Shown here one piece after another: positions 30,063 to 38,641 of a stretch of DNA of 64,000 nt; the first letter of the stretch is position 1, and the number at the start of each line of letters is the position of its first letter. Both the position numbers and the translations under genes were made by a program. Origin of the DNA: Jatrophihabitans sp. (GTDB taxonomy: Bacteria > Actinomycetota > Actinomycetes > Mycobacteriales > Jatrophihabitantaceae); assembly GCA_036389035.1 (NCBI GenBank), contig DASVQQ010000001.1, positions 124,001-188,000 of the forward strand, given 5' to 3'. The notes beneath the pieces are model-generated. The model saw nothing but the letters and a program-made list of their open reading frames with translations. It made no database searches and had not been told where the DNA came from.

Positions 30063-31445
30063 CTATCCGGCTGGGACGCCGGTCGATTCGCCGGGATCGA
30101 GGGCAGCCGTCACCGCCGCCGCCTCGATCGCGTGGAACAGCCCGTGCAGGTCTGTGACGTCGAAGTAACGGCCGTCCGCCGATATCACCAGATCGATCGT
30201 CGTGGCCGAGTCATCGACATTGACGAACAGCTTGCGGGTGGACATGTCCGCTTGCTCCTCCCAGGCCCAACTGCTGTGCGCCACGGCGGCCAGAATCTGC
30301 TGATCGCCGGCCGGCAGCCTGGGCTCGGCGGGCGGCGTGTCCTTGCGGCGGTCGTTGTAGAGGCAGCAGAAATCGAAGTCATAGCCCAGCTCTCGGCTGA
30401 CCCGGTCGATCAGCAGCTCCTGGTCGATGGAGTCGTAATAGGCATTCTTGTAGGTGTGCAGCAGGCTGCTGCTCGCCCTGGCCACCGCCTCACCCAGGCT
30501 GATGCCGGCCACATCGATCAGGTACGGGCTGATCTGCACCAGGCAGCTGACCGACTCGGTCAGGCCGGGCCGGAACCGGTTGCCCACCATCACCATCGCC
30601 ACTGCCGGGTTGTCTCCGGTATGGCGGGCCAGCCCGACCGCGAACATGGCCAGCAACGCCGCCGAACTGTTCACGCTCTGCTGGGCGACGATCCGCTCGA
30701 TCGCCAGCGCCAGGGCCGGTGATCTGAAGCGGATCATCTGAAAGGTGGGCGGGCCGGGCAACCGCGGTGGGCCGAACCAGCCGGGCGTCACCGCCCGCAT
30801 CACCTGCTCCAGGTGCTTGAGGGCGGCAGCCGACTGGCGCCGGGCAGCCGGCTCGCGTTGCCGTTTGGCCTGCTCCATCGGAGGGATCGCGGTCAGCGGG
30901 CCTGCCGGGGCGCCGGTCACCGGGTCGCGGGCGAACATATCGCTCAGCATCACGGCCAGGCCGCCGGCGTCCAGCGCCAGGTGCAGGTACATCACGACGA
31001 GGTGGGTGACCGCGCCGGCCTGAGTGATGACCGTCATCCGGAACGGCCACTCGTTGACGTAGTCGAAGTTCTGCTCGGCACAGCGCTGACGGGTCTGCTC
31101 GGCGAGTTCGGCGGGGTCGGCCTCGCCGGCTTCCACGACCGACAGCGCCGCCTCGCCCGAGGCCGAGCACACCTGCCGGACCTGGCCGTCCGGCCCGAAC
31201 CAGAGTCGGGTCCGCAGTGACTGGTGACGACCCATCAGGTAGGCCAGCATGTCGGCCATCCGCTGGACCGTGGTGCCGGCTGGCATGGGAGCCACCCCGC
31301 CCATGGTCGCGGACTGGCCAGTGTCGCGGATGCAGTGCCAGAAGGCCACCTGGCTCCAGGTCAGCTCCTCGCTGCCCTCGCCCTCGCCCTCGAACCGAAC
31401 GAGGATCTGCTGTACGCGCGCGCCGGTCCCCCGATCAGTCGGCAT
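30063..31445 (-). CDS. Stand-alone condensation-domain protein, paralogue of 35063-36430
   Basis: A 460-residue condensation/acyltransferase-fold protein. The signature is YLHLALDA (His155, Asp159), so the catalytic second His and the Asp are kept. MGGVAPMPAGTTV and LMGRHQSLRTRLWF near the N terminus are closely matched in the divergent gene at 35063 (MGGVSPLRPGRTV, SVSRHPALRTRLRF), which marks them as a paralogous pair. It is the last gene of a leftward operon with ACP, glycosyltransferase and ABC exporter, 6 nt after the permease stop. It probably transfers an acyl or aminoacyl group held on a carrier protein. Donor and acceptor are unknown. Confidence 0.83.
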   Translation of the reverse strand: MPTDRGTGARVQQILVRFEGEGEGSEELTWSQVAFWHCIRDTGQSATMGGVAPMPAGTTVQRMADMLAYLMGRHQSLRTRLWFGPDGQVRQVCSASGEAALSVVEAGEADPAELAEQTRQRCAEQNFDYVNEWPFRMTVITQAGAVTHLVVMYLHLALDAGGLAVMLSDMFARDPVTGAPAGPLTAIPPMEQAKRQREPAARRQSAAALKHLEQVMRAVTPGWFGPPRLPGPPTFQMIRFRSPALALAIERIVAQQSVNSSAALLAMFAVGLARHTGDNPAVAMVMVGNRFRPGLTESVSCLVQISPYLIDVAGISLGEAVARASSSLLHTYKNAYYDSIDQELLIDRVSRELGYDFDFCCLYNDRRKDTPPAEPRLPAGDQQILAAVAHSSWAWEEQADMSTRKLFVNVDDSATTIDLVISADGRYFDVTDLHGLFHAIEAAAVTAALDPGESTGVPAG

Positions 31446-31451
31446 CGACCG

Positions 31452-32267
31452 TCAGCGCACCCTGCGCGCGAACAGCCGGATGGCGCACATCATCGCGGGC
31501 ACCATCATGACGATCACCAGCAGCATTCCCTGCCACACCACCGGGTCATCCAGCTGGCCGCCGAACAGTGCCCGGTTGGCGTTCGTCGCCCAGTAGAAGG
31601 GGTTCCACCGCGCGATGTCGAGCAACCACTCCGGGGCCAGCGTGAGTGGCAACAGCACGCCCGAGAGCAATGCCAGCGGTTGCGCCACGGTATTCATCAG
31701 CGGGCCCAGCGCCGCCGGGTTGCGGATCAGCAGCGCCGCGACATAGGACAGCGAGGTGGCCAGCAGGCCCATCATGATCAGCAGCAGGTAGGCCAGCAGC
31801 AACGGGCCGATGCGCACCGTCAGGCCGAACGGTATGGCAAGAATGGTGATCAGCACCGCTTGGCCCATCAGGGTGGCGACCTCGCTCAACGCGCGGCCCA
31901 TCAGCAACGCGAACCTGCTGACCGGCGTCACCCGGGCCCGTTCGATGACTCCGGCCCGCAGTTCGGCCAGCAGTCCGAAGCCGGTGAACAGTCCGCTGAG
32001 CAACACCAGCACGACCAGCAGGCCGGGCACGTAGATGCGGTAGGCGTCGGCGGTGCTGCGAGCGCCGACCGAGGCCAGCGCGGGCTTCAACAGCGGCGCG
32101 AACAGCACCAGGTAGGCGATCGGTTGCACGATGCCGATCACCAGCCGGACCGGCGTGCGGGTCACGATGAGCATCTGGCGCTGAAAGACCAGCCACACCT
32201 CACGGCTGAACTTGACAGCGGCCGACGCCCATCCGGCGCGGTGGCCGGTCATCGTGACGGCGCTCAT
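31452..32267 (-). CDS. ABC-2 type transporter permease (DrrB-like)
   Basis: A 271-residue inner-membrane protein with about six hydrophobic segments, including LVIGIVQPIAYLVLFAPLL near residue 42-60 and a C-terminal MLLVIVMMVPAMMCAI. It matches the daunorubicin-resistance DrrB type that pairs with a DrrA ATPase to export antibiotics or glycolipids. The ATG overlaps the ATPase stop codon (ATGA). Likely exports the product of this cluster or gives self-resistance. Confidence 0.9.
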   Translation of the reverse strand: MSAVTMTGHRAGWASAAVKFSREVWLVFQRQMLIVTRTPVRLVIGIVQPIAYLVLFAPLLKPALASVGARSTADAYRIYVPGLLVVLVLLSGLFTGFGLLAELRAGVIERARVTPVSRFALLMGRALSEVATLMGQAVLITILAIPFGLTVRIGPLLLAYLLLIMMGLLATSLSYVAALLIRNPAALGPLMNTVAQPLALLSGVLLPLTLAPEWLLDIARWNPFYWATNANRALFGGQLDDPVVWQGMLLVIVMMVPAMMCAIRLFARRVR

Positions 32268-33220
32268 GATTCCCGCAGCGATCTGCCGGTCTTGGCCAGG
32301 AAGACGTCATCAAGGCTCGGCCGTTGCAGCTCCATCCGGCCGAACTCGATGCCGTGGCCGTCCAGGGTCCGCAAGATCTGCGGGATGGCGCTCGCCCCGT
32401 CGTCGACGTACAGCCGCAGCCCCACTTCCTCGCTCACCTCGACCTGGCGCACGTAGGCCATGTCGCGCAGCACCTCGGCCGCCAACGGTGAGGAGCCGTT
32501 GAGGCCGACCGTGACGACGTCACCGGAGATCTCGTGCTTGAGCTGGTCCGGAGTGCCCTCGGCGACGATCTCACCGTTGTCGATGATCGCGATGCGGTCA
32601 CACAGCGCGTCGGCCTCCTCGAGATAGTGGGTCGTGAGAAACACGGTCATGCCCTCGGCGCGCAACCGCCGCACCTCCTCCCACATCCGGGCCCGGCTCT
32701 GCGGGTCAAGGCTCGCGGTCGGCTCGTCGAGAAACAGCAGCTTCGGACTGTGGATGACACCCAGAGCGACATCCACCCGCCGTCGCTGGCCGCCGGAATA
32801 GGTCGAGCAGTGCCGGTCGGCGTAGTCGGTCAGCTCGAAGGCCGCCAGCGCCGTCGATGTCCGGTGCTGCGCCTCGGACTTGCTCAGACCGTGCATTCTG
32901 GCCTGCAGCACCAGCTCCTCACGGGCGGTCACCTCCTCGTTGGTGCCACCGCCCTGGGCCACGTAGCCGATCCGGCGTCGCACCTCGGCCGGTTCGGTGA
33001 GCAGGTTGGCGCCGGCGATGGTGGCCTGGCCGCCGTCGGGGACGATCAAGGTCGACAGCATGCGCAGCGTGGTGGTCTTGCCGGCGCCGTTGGGGCCCAG
33101 GAAGCCGAAGATCTCGCCGGCCTTGACCGAGAGGTCGATGCCCCGAACGGCTTGCACCGATACGGATTTGCGTTTGCTCTTCAGGCTGAACGTCTTGCGC
33201 AGCCCCCTGGTCTCGATCAT
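32264..33220 (-). CDS. ABC transporter ATP-binding protein (DrrA-like)
   Basis: A 318-residue ATPase with Walker A GPNGAGKTT (~residue 45), signature YSGGQRRRVDVALG and Walker B LLFLDEPTASLDP, followed by the longer C-terminal region typical of DrrA. I chose the ATG at 33220 because GGAG lies 6 nt upstream and the protein then begins with the usual MIETRGLRK. A longer frame would overlap the glycosyltransferase. It forms an exporter with the coupled permease. Confidence 0.93.
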   Translation of the reverse strand: MIETRGLRKTFSLKSKRKSVSVQAVRGIDLSVKAGEIFGFLGPNGAGKTTTLRMLSTLIVPDGGQATIAGANLLTEPAEVRRRIGYVAQGGGTNEEVTAREELVLQARMHGLSKSEAQHRTSTALAAFELTDYADRHCSTYSGGQRRRVDVALGVIHSPKLLFLDEPTASLDPQSRARMWEEVRRLRAEGMTVFLTTHYLEEADALCDRIAIIDNGEIVAEGTPDQLKHEISGDVVTVGLNGSSPLAAEVLRDMAYVRQVEVSEEVGLRLYVDDGASAIPQILRTLDGHGIEFGRMELQRPSLDDVFLAKTGRSLRES

Positions 33221-33275
33221 CAAGGACTCCGGGTGTGGGTCGGGCGGCCGGTCGCCGTCAGCGATTCCGAGCGCG

Positions 33276-34472
33276 TCAAGCATGGGAGGAGGCCGGCATC
33301 TGTGCACCGATTCGCTGGGTGGTGGCCAACTGTCGCAGGCTCTGGGCCGCGGCGGCCGCGCCACCGGCTGCCACGAAGGACTCGGCAATCCGGCCGGCCG
33401 CCTCGCGGTAGCGGGCATCGTCGAGCACCGTGCGGACCGCCGCCCGCAACTCGGCAGGGCTCACCCGGGCGAACCGAACCCGGACGCCCGCGCCGGCCTC
33501 GACGACCTGCCTGGCATTGACCGGCTGGTCATGCCGGATGGGGGCGACCACCAGCGGCACCCCGTGCCCCAGCGACTCGCACACCGTGTTCAAGCCACCG
33601 TGAGACACCACCAGGTCCATTTTCGGCAACAGCCGCAGCACGGGAGCCCTGGGCAGCATCAGCACGTTCTCAGCGTGCTGGGCAACGGTGTCCGCCTCTC
33701 CCAGCACGATCGCCTGAACATCGCGGGCCATCGGCGCGAAGGCCGCCATCGCTCGGGTGTTGAAACTCTGCGCGAGTTCGGAGGCCAGCGTTCCCATCGT
33801 GACCAGGACGTGCCGACGGCTCGGATCGAGCCAATGCCACGGAAATTCCGGGTCATCGGCTCGCTGTCCGATGGCGGGGCCGACCAGTCGCACCTGGCTG
33901 CCGTCGGCAGGCGCCATCAGCGGGCCGGTCAACTCCCGACCGGTGAAGGCGATCACCAGGTACGGGGAGAACCGCACGTCGATCAGCTCGGATTCCGGCA
34001 GCCCGGCCGAGGCCCACAGCATCGCCAGCTGGTCGCTCATCCACCGCTCGACCTTGGGAAACCTGTGATAGGCCCGGCACAGGTCCAGGGTCGAGCACAC
34101 CAGCGTGGCCCAGGGCAGCCGGTGGCGGTGGGCGACCAGCGCGCCGGCCGGAGTGATCTGGTCGCTGACCAGCACGTCGGGCCGGTAGTCGGCGACTGCC
34201 CGTTCCACCGCGGGCAGGGTGAAGCGGGTGAACGGCACGATGAACCGTTCCCAGACCGACTTCACCGACTCCAGGCCTTGATCGGCCTGCGGGCGGTGCA
34301 GCTTGGTGCCGGTCCGGTAGATGGTGGCCTCGGCGCCGAGCAACGGGCGCAGGGTGGCCTCGGACCCGACCCAGGCCACTTCGTGGCCGTGCTCGGTCAG
34401 CACGGCCGCCACCGTCCGAGCCGGATTCAGATGACCCAGCAACGGAGGCGAGACGAACAGGAACCGGCTCAT
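33276..34472 (-). CDS. GT1-family glycosyltransferase (macrolide/UGT type)
   Basis: A 398-residue GT-B enzyme. The N terminus MSRFLFVSPPLLGHLNP is the acceptor-side motif. The nucleotide-sugar site is VVSHGGLNTVCESLGHGVP (~residue 310-328) followed by DQPVNA. It should add a sugar to a hydroxyl of the polyketide or another cluster metabolite. No deoxysugar genes are in this window, so the sugar is either a common UDP-sugar or made elsewhere. The ATG overlaps the ACP stop (ATGA). Confidence 0.92.
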   Translation of the reverse strand: MSRFLFVSPPLLGHLNPARTVAAVLTEHGHEVAWVGSEATLRPLLGAEATIYRTGTKLHRPQADQGLESVKSVWERFIVPFTRFTLPAVERAVADYRPDVLVSDQITPAGALVAHRHRLPWATLVCSTLDLCRAYHRFPKVERWMSDQLAMLWASAGLPESELIDVRFSPYLVIAFTGRELTGPLMAPADGSQVRLVGPAIGQRADDPEFPWHWLDPSRRHVLVTMGTLASELAQSFNTRAMAAFAPMARDVQAIVLGEADTVAQHAENVLMLPRAPVLRLLPKMDLVVSHGGLNTVCESLGHGVPLVVAPIRHDQPVNARQVVEAGAGVRVRFARVSPAELRAAVRTVLDDARYREAAGRIAESFVAAGGAAAAAQSLRQLATTQRIGAQMPASSHA

Positions 34473-34801
34473 CGGCAAGCCGGTCCAGTGCCGGCGTCCG
34501 ATGTCTGACGGCTGGCCAGGTAGGCCAGCAGGTCGGCGACCTTCAAGCCGACCAGCTCGTCTAACTCCAACTCCGTTAGAAATGCCTGAAGATCGATGCG
34601 CGTCCCGTACCGGGCCCGCAGGGCGTCATCGAGCGCGGCCAGTTCCAGGCTCTCCATCCGGAGGTCGCCTTCCAACCGGGACTCGGGTGTGACTGCGCCG
34701 GCCCAGGCGGGGCCCTCGCCGGAGACTGCGGTCAGAATTTCGACCAGCTCCAGAAATGACTGCCGGTCATCCCCCACGGCGCGCGGGTAGTTCACCGTCA
34801 C
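34469..34801 (-). CDS. Acyl carrier protein-like
   Basis: A 110-residue carrier-like protein. LEGDLRMESLELAAL contains the probable phosphopantetheine Ser50 in a DLRMESLE context that departs from the usual GxDS. It is the first gene of the leftward operon leading to the glycosyltransferase. GTG is used as start, with GGGGAGAGG 10 nt upstream. It contains rare codons TTA (34562-34564) and CTA. It may hold the substrate of the condensation protein at the end of the operon. Confidence 0.72.
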   Translation of the reverse strand: MTVNYPRAVGDDRQSFLELVEILTAVSGEGPAWAGAVTPESRLEGDLRMESLELAALDDALRARYGTRIDLQAFLTELELDELVGLKVADLLAYLASRQTSDAGTGPACR

Positions 34802-34948
34802 TTCTCAGGCGCCTCTCCCCGGAATGGAACGGATGGTGGCAAAGCTGATGGGCTGGGCCGGACAGTACCCGGAACGAGGCGGACAGTCACGACAAACTAT
34901 GAGCGGGTGCGACTAATTCCTACCCGAGCTAATACCACTGCCGTTGTA

Positions 34949-34966
34949 TATACGCGTTTTCGTATA
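34949..34966. promoter_or_regulatory. Inverted repeat operator candidate
   Basis: TATACG-6 nt-CGTATA lies 10 bp before the -35 box at 34977, in the 261-bp divergent region between the ACP gene and the condensation gene. The local AT-rich character and dyad fit a repressor or activator site controlling both operons. Confidence 0.5.
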
Positions 34967-34976
34967 GGCCCTGCTA

Positions 34977-35006
34977 TTGACAGGTTTGTCTACACTGCCA
35001 AGAATA
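34977..35006 (+). promoter_or_regulatory. Sigma-70-type promoter of the rightward operon
   Basis: A perfect -35 TTGACA is followed after 18 nt by AGAATA, about 57 bp before the ATG at 35063. This is the best promoter match found in the window. Confidence 0.6.
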
Positions 35007-35062
35007 TACCCACGGTTCGCGGGCTCACGGCTTGCTCGAGCCGAGCAGGTGAGGAGCGATCT

Positions 35063-36430
35063 ATGGAGGATCACATCCTCGTCCCCTTCCACGGTCCGGG
35101 CGCCGGTGTCGGTCCGCTGTCCTGGGGTCAGAAGGCTATCTGGAACCTGATCGTCAAGGAAGGCAATTCGATCACCATGGGTGGCGTCTCGCCCCTGCGG
35201 CCCGGGCGGACGGTGGCGGAGCTGGCCGCCATGCTGCGGTTCTCGGTAAGCCGGCATCCGGCCCTTCGAACCCGGTTGCGCTTCGAGCCGGACGCAACGA
35301 TCCTGCAGGTGGTGTCGGAGTCCGGCGTCATACCGTTGCGGATCATCGACGCCGGCGCCGACGATCCGGCAGCCGTCGCCGCCACTGTCGGTGAGCGTTT
35401 CGAGCGCGAGGATTTCGACTATGAATCCGAGTGGCCGGTGCGGATGGCGGTGATCCTGCGCGATGGCGTGCCCACCCACCTGGCGGCGACGTACCTGCAC
35501 CTCTACATCGACGCGCTCGGCCTGCAAGCGCTGATGGCAGACCTGGCCACCCTGGATCCGGTCACCGGTGAAGGCGCCGCTCCGGCGGAGGCGATGCAGC
35601 CGCTGGACCAGGCCCGCTTGCAGCAGACGCCGGCTGCCGTGCGGCAGTCGCAAGCGTCGTTGCGGCACCTGGAACGTGTGCTGCGGACCATGCCCGCACA
35701 GCGATTCCCCGAGCCGGCCGAGCCGGATCAGGAGCCGTCCTACCCGATGCTGGACATGCGCTCCCCCGCTATCCGGCTTGCCATCCGGCTGCTCTCGGAT
35801 CGCTTCGCGACCGACAGCTCGCAGGTGCTGCTGTGCCTGTTCGGCATAGCGTTGACCCGGTTGACCGGAAGCAATCCGTTCGTGGTGATGCTGGGGGTGA
35901 GCAACCGGTTCAGACCCGGGCTGGCCGCCTCGGTGAGCGTGGTCGTGCAGTCCAGCCCGTGCATGGTCGACCTTGCCGGCATCACGTTCGCCGAAGCGAT
36001 CGGGCGCACCCGGCAGGCGGCCATGCGGGCCTACAAGTACGCCTACTACGACCCGCCGGAACGGCTGGCATTGACCAAGCGGATCGCCGAGGAGCGGGGT
36101 GAGACCCTGGACATGTCGTGCTTCTTCAGCGACCGGCGACAGCAGCGGGACCTGCGCGACGTGCCGGTGCCGACCATGCGCGAGATCGAGGACGCCGTGA
36201 CGCTCACCCAGCACCACTGGTCCATCCCGGTGGAGGCGATCCAGGAACGGCTCTATCTCAGCGTGGACGACGATTCCGACGCCGTCATCATCCAACTGTC
36301 CGCCGACACCCGCTACCTGCCGATGCCGGGAATGCAGGCCTTGGCGTACGACATCGAGGCCGCCGCGGTCCAGGCAGCCCACGATCCCACGGCGCTCACC
36401 GAGGTCCGGTCAGTGCCGGCGGGGGTGTGA
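35063..36430 (+). CDS. Stand-alone condensation-domain protein heading the aminoacyl/ketosynthase operon
   Basis: A 455-residue condensation-fold protein with YLHLYIDA (His146, Asp150). It is the paralogue of 30063-31445. The start has GAGGAG 6 nt upstream; a longer frame runs through the promoter. It is the first gene of a run of eight tightly spaced rightward genes (to 42332) that includes two KAS III-like proteins, an ACP, a PPTase, an amino acid:carrier protein ligase and E1 alpha/beta subunits. By context it should form an amide or ester between two carrier-bound or free building blocks. Confidence 0.83.
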   Translation: MEDHILVPFHGPGAGVGPLSWGQKAIWNLIVKEGNSITMGGVSPLRPGRTVAELAAMLRFSVSRHPALRTRLRFEPDATILQVVSESGVIPLRIIDAGADDPAAVAATVGERFEREDFDYESEWPVRMAVILRDGVPTHLAATYLHLYIDALGLQALMADLATLDPVTGEGAAPAEAMQPLDQARLQQTPAAVRQSQASLRHLERVLRTMPAQRFPEPAEPDQEPSYPMLDMRSPAIRLAIRLLSDRFATDSSQVLLCLFGIALTRLTGSNPFVVMLGVSNRFRPGLAASVSVVVQSSPCMVDLAGITFAEAIGRTRQAAMRAYKYAYYDPPERLALTKRIAEERGETLDMSCFFSDRRQQRDLRDVPVPTMREIEDAVTLTQHHWSIPVEAIQERLYLSVDDDSDAVIIQLSADTRYLPMPGMQALAYDIEAAAVQAAHDPTALTEVRSVPAGV

Positions 36431-36443
36431 GCAGGTTGCGGCC

Positions 36444-37373
36444 GTGACCGCGCTCGCTGCCGTGGCTTCCTACCTGCCCGAGAGCCGGGTGCCGATCGAG
36501 GACCTCGCCCACGGACTGGAGCTCAGCGACCGGGAGGTGCAGGTGTTCCGGCGCTTCCACGGCCTCGGCACGGTGTGCCGCGACGCCGGCACCTTGCTGG
36601 ACCTGCTCAGTGCCGCCGCCGCGAACCTCACCGAGTTGCGCGGCAACGAGCACCGGGTGCGCTACGTGGTGTACGGACGCGGAACCCCGGCCGTGGTGCC
36701 TTACCCGCTCAATCCGCTGCACGAGCTGTGCGCCACGCTGGGCCTGGAAAAGGCAATGGCGTTCACGGTGACCCATCACGCCTGCGCCACCGCGCTGCTG
36801 GCCATCGAGTTGGCCGGCCGGCTGCTTGCCGATGACGGCGATCCGGATGCTCTCGCGCTGGTGCTTACCGGTGAGAAGGCGTTCACCAGGGACACCCAGC
36901 TGATCCCGGGCACCTCGCTCTTCGGCGAGGGCGCCGGCGCCTGCCTGATCAGCATGGCCGGACCTCGTGATCGGCTGCTGTGCTACGTCACCCACCAGCG
37001 CGGCGACTTCGACTCGACCTTGGCCGAGCCGGACGCGCTCGCTGCCAGGTTCAACAAGGAGTACTCCCACTGCGTGGCGCAGGTGATGCTGGCAGCGCTG
37101 GACAAGGCCGGTCTGACCCTCGACCAGATCGGCCTGGTGCTGCCGCACAACGTCAATGAGGTGTCCTGGCGACAGGTGTGCAAGCAGCTCGGGTACCCGG
37201 TGCGACAGGTGCTGCTGGACAACGTGCCACTGACCGGTCACTGCTTCGCCGCGGATGCCTTCATCAACTACCGCACCGCTGCCGATCTCGGGTTGCTGCG
37301 ACCGGGAGAGCACTACCTCCTGGTCGCCGCCGGCCTCGGCGCGGTGTTCTCGGCAATGATCTTCCAGCACTGA
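36444..37373 (+). CDS. KAS III-like ketosynthase with a Cys-His dyad
   Basis: A 309-residue thiolase-fold protein like FabH. Cys114 lies in HHACATALL and His235 in LPHNVNEV. The third catalytic residue, Asn in GNTS of FabH, is replaced: the aligned segment reads LTGHCFAA (His266). A similar loss is known in PqsC. It may condense an acyl group with an amine-bearing or ACP-bound partner, or act as an acyltransferase. GTG start, 14 nt after the condensation gene. It is followed by an ACP and a second thiolase-fold protein with a complementary residue pattern, which suggests a heterodimer. Confidence 0.82.
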   Translation: MTALAAVASYLPESRVPIEDLAHGLELSDREVQVFRRFHGLGTVCRDAGTLLDLLSAAAANLTELRGNEHRVRYVVYGRGTPAVVPYPLNPLHELCATLGLEKAMAFTVTHHACATALLAIELAGRLLADDGDPDALALVLTGEKAFTRDTQLIPGTSLFGEGAGACLISMAGPRDRLLCYVTHQRGDFDSTLAEPDALAARFNKEYSHCVAQVMLAALDKAGLTLDQIGLVLPHNVNEVSWRQVCKQLGYPVRQVLLDNVPLTGHCFAADAFINYRTAADLGLLRPGEHYLLVAAGLGAVFSAMIFQH

Positions 37374-37398
37374 CAGGGCAACGACAGGAGATGTCACT

Positions 37399-37677
37399 AT
37401 GGCGCCAGTGATCGACACAGACCTGCGGCAGCGGGTTCTGGACAGTATCGCCGTGCTGCTGCCACGGGTGCTCAAGCGCGACCTGGGAGTGATATCAGAG
37501 AGCGCCAGTCTCTTCGACGAGCTCGGACTGAGTTCGGCGAGCACCCTGGAACTGCTGCTCGAGCTGGAGGACGTGCTTGAGGTCCAGATCGATGTCGAGG
37601 ACATCAGCCGTGAGGACCTGGAGTCCATCGGCGCCCTGGCCAGCTTCGTGGCCAGCCACACGCTGGCGGAGGACTGA
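37399..37677 (+). CDS. Acyl/aminoacyl carrier protein
   Basis: A 92-residue carrier protein with phosphopantetheine Ser in DELGLSSASTLEL. It is set between the two KAS III-like genes and upstream of the PPTase and amino acid:carrier protein ligase, so it is the natural acceptor for both the prosthetic group and the amino acid. CAGGAG lies 8 nt before the ATG. Confidence 0.9.
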   Translation: MAPVIDTDLRQRVLDSIAVLLPRVLKRDLGVISESASLFDELGLSSASTLELLLELEDVLEVQIDVEDISREDLESIGALASFVASHTLAED

Positions 37678-37684
37678 TCCGGCC

Positions 37685-38641
37685 GTGTTTTCCGGTGGAT
37701 CCTCGCGCGGTTCAGCCGGCCTGGCGGCAGCCGGCGTGCCGGTGACGCTGCCGCGGATCAGGGCAGCCGAGCGGCTGGAGCTCGAGGGCAGCTCCGCGAC
37801 CGCCCTGGACCCGCGGCTGCGAGGCTTCATCCACGATCTGGTGCGGCCCTACGGCCTGGCGGTGCGCGAGGACCTGCTGAGCAGCGGCGCGGGCCACGCC
37901 TTCGGCGAGCTCGCCGATCCGCTGGTCGCCGCGCTGACGCCACCCGAGGCCGAGCCGCTCGATCTGGTGGTGCTGGCCTACTCGATGCACGACATCCAGC
38001 CCGGGCGCAGCACCGCTACCTACCTGAGTCACCTCTGCCCCGGCGCGGCGCTGTCCTTCAGCCTCTGCGACCAGGGCGCCGCCGCGGCGTTCAGCGCGTT
38101 GCGCCTGATCCAGTCCTATGCCAGGGCCGGAGAGTGCCGGCGGGCGCTGCTGTTGGTGGCCGAGCAGTCCGGGTTGCACTACGAACTGCCCGTCCCCGTG
38201 GCAATGCCGGACCGGCACGCCGCGGTCGCGGTGCTGTTCGACGACACCGGACCGGCCGCGCTGGGTCCGGTCCGGCAGCACACCGACGTCACCCCGCACG
38301 CGGCGCCGGCGCTGGTCGCAGCCGAGCTCGGCCAGCTGGTCGGCGACCGCGGCTGTGCGACGACGCTGATCCTGGGGACCGGCCTGGCCGGCCTGGCCGC
38401 GAGCTTGGAGCTGCCGGCGGCCGTCGAGGAAGTCCTTGTCGCACCGGCCGGACTGCCCAACACCGGCGCCTGGTGGGAACTGGCCGGCGGCCTGGCCGGC
38501 TGGGCCGCGAGGCAGCGGTTGGTGCTGCTGGCCGACTACGATCCGGTCCTGCGCTACCTGTCGCTCTGCGCGGCCGACTTCACCGACGTCGCCGTTGTCG
38601 CCGCGGCGAGCGCGGCGCGGGTGTCGGGCGGCGTGCGATGA
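37685..38641 (+). CDS. Divergent thiolase-fold (KAS III-like) protein, probable partner subunit
   Basis: A 318-residue protein. SFSLCDQGAAAAFSALRL (Cys128) aligns with the nucleophile region of ketosynthases, and LPNTGAW (Asn259) with the GNTG motif. The region that should hold PHQAN reads LGTGLAGL and lacks the His. It thus keeps Cys and Asn but not His, the reverse of the neighbouring 36444 gene. The GTG start is preceded by GGAGGA at 11 nt; longer frames overlap the ACP. Its stop overlaps the PPTase start (ATGA). It may be a structural or substrate-gating subunit. Confidence 0.65.
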   Translation: MFSGGSSRGSAGLAAAGVPVTLPRIRAAERLELEGSSATALDPRLRGFIHDLVRPYGLAVREDLLSSGAGHAFGELADPLVAALTPPEAEPLDLVVLAYSMHDIQPGRSTATYLSHLCPGAALSFSLCDQGAAAAFSALRLIQSYARAGECRRALLLVAEQSGLHYELPVPVAMPDRHAAVAVLFDDTGPAALGPVRQHTDVTPHAAPALVAAELGQLVGDRGCATTLILGTGLAGLAASLELPAAVEEVLVAPAGLPNTGAWWELAGGLAGWAARQRLVLLADYDPVLRYLSLCAADFTDVAVVAAASAARVSGGVR

